DNA from: Planctomycetaceae bacterium
GTDB lineage: Bacteria > Planctomycetota > Planctomycetia > Pirellulales > Thermoguttaceae
Length of the DNA stretch: 6,632 nucleotides
Direction of reading: 5' to 3'
Assembly (NCBI GenBank): GCA_031266315.1
Contig: JAISBG010000375.1
Location: forward strand, 1-6,632
The translations under genes and the position numbers were made by a program. This document shows, piece by piece, positions 4,962 to 6,632 of the stretch (position 1 is its first letter; each line of letters starts with the position of its first letter). A model generated the notes under the pieces. It made no database searches. It was not told the DNA's origin and saw only the letters and a list, made by a program, of their open reading frames with translations.

Positions 4962-6092
4962 ATGGCAGGTGAAGGCGGCGACAAAACACATGAAGCAACC
5001 CCGCGGCGAAGAGAGCAGGCGCGTGAACAAGGTCAGGTTGCCAAAAGTCAGGATTTGGCAGCGGCATTAGTTCTTCTGTTTGCAATCATCTTGTTAATGA
5101 CGCTTGGCAAACAGATTGCCGAACATTTTGCCAATTATTCCCAGACGATGTTGAGTGATCCGCTGTTCCTTATTCCTGAAAACGCGGAGAAGGACGGATT
5201 GAATCAATCGGTAATGAACGAGTTTTACAAGATGGTTTTGTCGTTCTTGCAACCGGTGGGAATCTTTTTTTTGTCATTACTTGCGGTTGCCGTTTTAGCC
5301 AATCTTGCGCAAATTGGTTTTCTTTGGTTGCCGGACAAACTTGGTTTCGATTTTACCCGACTTGATCCGATTAAGGGATTTGGTCGGATTTTTTCGATGC
5401 AAAGTGTGATGCGGCTTTTGATGGGTATTGTCAAGATTGTAATTTGTGCGTTGGTCGCTTACTATGCTGTGTGCGGAGAAATTGGTACAATTCTCAATCT
5501 AACGGAAAATGATGAAAATCAAATATCCAATTATCTGGTTCAGACATTGCTGATGATTGCGTTGAAGGTTGCGGTGGCACTTGTGATTATTGCGATTCTC
5601 GATTATATGTATCAGAAATGGAAGTTTGAGCAAGACCTTCGCATGTCAAACGAAGAAATGCGTGAAGAAATGAAAAACATGCTCGGTGATCCGCAGGTTC
5701 TCGGCAAACGTCGTCAAATTCAGCGTGAAATGGCAATGAAACAGCGAGGCGGAGTTCAGGGAACTTCCGACGCGGATGTTGTCGTAACAAACCCGACCCA
5801 TTACGCGGTGGCGTTGAAATTTGATCCTGAAACAATGGATGTTCCGATTGTTGTTGCGAAGGGAGCCGATTTTTTAGCGCAACAAATTAGAAAAATTGCG
5901 TTGGAACATGGAATTCCAATTATCGAAAAAAAACTTCTTGCTCAGGCGTTGTTTAAAACGGTCGAGATTGGTCAACCGGTTCGTGAAACGGAACATCTGA
6001 TTGCCTTAGCGGAAATTTTGGCGTATGCTTACCGGCTTTCCGGACGAAATATCGAAGAAGAACTCCGGCGACTCCGGCAACACGCGGCTTAG
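4962..6092 (+). CDS. flhB: flagellar type III export switch protein FlhB
   Basis: Inner-membrane component of the flagellar export gate that works with FliP, FliQ, FliR and FlhA, and switches substrate class from rod/hook to filament after cutting itself. It has 376 residues, the usual FlhB length. The N-terminus GDKTHEATPRRREQAREQGQ (6-25) followed by VAKSQDL is the typical FlhB opening. Four hydrophobic segments lie near residues 31-50, 92-122, 147-170 and 190-212, with the conserved GFDFTRLDPIKGFGRIFS (128-145) between the second and third. The linker and cytoplasmic domain (from ~215) contain the autocleavage motif NPTH at 277-280 (cut between Asn277 and Pro278), then HYAVALKFDP, VPIVVAKGAD and GIPIIEKKLLAQAL (317-330). 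All parts are present. ATG is preceded by no Shine-Dalgarno site. The homologous virulence-secretion protein SctU is the alternative; the N-terminus and length favour FlhB. Unusually for this family, neither neighbour is a flagellar gene. Confidence 0.93.
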   Translation: MAGEGGDKTHEATPRRREQAREQGQVAKSQDLAAALVLLFAIILLMTLGKQIAEHFANYSQTMLSDPLFLIPENAEKDGLNQSVMNEFYKMVLSFLQPVGIFFLSLLAVAVLANLAQIGFLWLPDKLGFDFTRLDPIKGFGRIFSMQSVMRLLMGIVKIVICALVAYYAVCGEIGTILNLTENDENQISNYLVQTLLMIALKVAVALVIIAILDYMYQKWKFEQDLRMSNEEMREEMKNMLGDPQVLGKRRQIQREMAMKQRGGVQGTSDADVVVTNPTHYAVALKFDPETMDVPIVVAKGADFLAQQIRKIALEHGIPIIEKKLLAQALFKTVEIGQPVRETEHLIALAEILAYAYRLSGRNIEEELRRLRQHAA

Positions 6093-6175
6093 AAACAAAA
6101 ACGTGAAACCGTATATTTCGTTGCGAAAAATAATTTGATTTATTGTAATCGATATTGATCTACATTCGGCGGTCT

Positions 6176-6632
6176 ATGAAACACGCTATTCGGTTTGAAA
6201 ACGATTCCTTATATTTTTCCGCGTCGCATTTTATTACATTTGGCGACCCGGAAAAAGTGGAAGCACTTCACGGGCATAATTTCCGTATCAAAGCGGAAAT
6301 AACAGGACCGATGAATTGCCGTGCTTATGTTGTTGATTTTGTGGTTGCTTATGAGGCGTTGAAACGAATTTGTGAAACGTTATCGCATAAAGTATTGTTG
6401 CCGCGTGATCATCCGTACATTAAAATCAAATTGGTTGATGATTCGGTGAAAGTAACAATGCCGCCGTTGAGTTGGTCGTTTCCGAAAGACGATACGCTGA
6501 TATTGCCGATCAAAAACACAACCACAGAATCATTAGCGGAATATATTGCAACAGTTTACCGGAAATCACTGGAAAACGATTCGGCGTTTGAATATCCATC
6601 GACACAATATTCGATTACAATTGAACTCGAAG
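6176..6632 (+). CDS. 6-pyruvoyl-tetrahydropterin synthase / QueD family protein, 3' end outside window
   Basis: The frame opens at ATG 6176 (GGCGG four bases upstream as a weak ribosome site) and is still open at the window edge, giving 152 residues. Fold-defining features of the T-fold PTPS/QueD family are visible: zinc ligands His18 (FSASHF) and His32/His34 (LHGHNF), Asp54 in VVDFVVAYEALK, His71 in SHKVLLP, Glu118 in TTTESLAEYI, and Glu150 near the edge in ITIELE. Such enzymes act on dihydroneopterin triphosphate, giving tetrahydrobiopterin precursors, 6-carboxytetrahydropterin for queuosine, or hydroxymethylpterin for folate. The catalytic Cys that QueD and PTPS carry four residues before the HGH motif is replaced by Val28, with Glu26 and Glu29 beside it. 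A longer insert (about 82-113, VDDSVKVTMPP ... KDDTLILP) separates the His71 and Glu118 regions. Function is therefore left open; the family is clear. It follows flhB after 83 bp on the same strand, without an obvious terminator, so co-transcription is possible. Confidence 0.85.
   Translation, partial: MKHAIRFENDSLYFSASHFITFGDPEKVEALHGHNFRIKAEITGPMNCRAYVVDFVVAYEALKRICETLSHKVLLPRDHPYIKIKLVDDSVKVTMPPLSWSFPKDDTLILPIKNTTTESLAEYIATVYRKSLENDSAFEYPSTQYSITIELE

Noticed and set aside
4962..6092. SctU (virulence type III secretion) instead of FlhB
   Set aside because: The N-terminal EATPRRREQAREQGQVAKSQDL type, 376-residue length and C-terminal extension fit FlhB better, and no injectisome gene is nearby.
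1..6632. CRISPR array, tRNA or rRNA genes
   Set aside because: No regularly spaced direct repeats of 25-40 bp and no tRNA or rRNA signature was seen on either strand.

Overview
The window (6,632 bp, moderately AT-rich, with long AT-rich intergenic stretches) looks like a chromosomal piece of a planctomycete-type bacterium. The evidence is a DUF1559 pseudopilin-like protein with the [14 protein letters not shown] processing motif and an [17 protein letters not shown] segment, a Tat-exported xylose-isomerase-like TIM-barrel protein starting MQRRDFL, and a flagellar FlhB. DUF1559 expansion and Tat-exported TIM-barrel proteins are hallmarks of Planctomycetota and relatives. A lower-GC, gut-type lineage is my guess and cannot be settled from this window.

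Layout: (1) 1-204 (+) is the C-terminal end of an IS5/IS4-type DDE transposase entering from the left edge. Its element probably ends near 385, inside the 3' end of the next gene. (2) 374-1192 (-) is a DUF1559 protein whose C-terminus seems cut off. Its frame runs upstream to a 12-nt G tract (coding sense, 1309-1320), with two ATG codons just beyond it, both out of frame at this tract length. (3) 1624-1694 is a copy of a small palindromic repeat. (4) 1708-2700 (-) is a complete galE. (5) 2701-3670 has no intact gene. It holds a 182-bp element with inverted-repeat ends, a decayed N-terminus of an IS1634-type transposase, a strong hairpin/T-tract terminator, a T-rich stretch and a sigma70-like promoter. 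(6) 3671-4573 (+) is the Tat-signal TIM-barrel isomerase/epimerase-like protein. (7) 4675-4827 is a head-to-head pair of the palindromic repeat. (8) 4962-6092 (+) is FlhB. (9) 6176-6632 (+) is a 6-pyruvoyl-tetrahydropterin-synthase-family protein running off the right edge.

The genes do not form one pathway. GalE supplies UDP-galactose for surface glycans, the TIM-barrel protein probably handles sugars outside the cytoplasm, FlhB belongs to the flagellar export gate but stands away from other flagellar genes, and the PTPS-like protein belongs to pterin/deazapurine-type chemistry. The most unusual features are non-coding: the G12 tract that sets the frame of the DUF1559 gene (a candidate slippage switch), the palindromic repeat family with compensatory stem changes, and the MITE-like element in front of galE.
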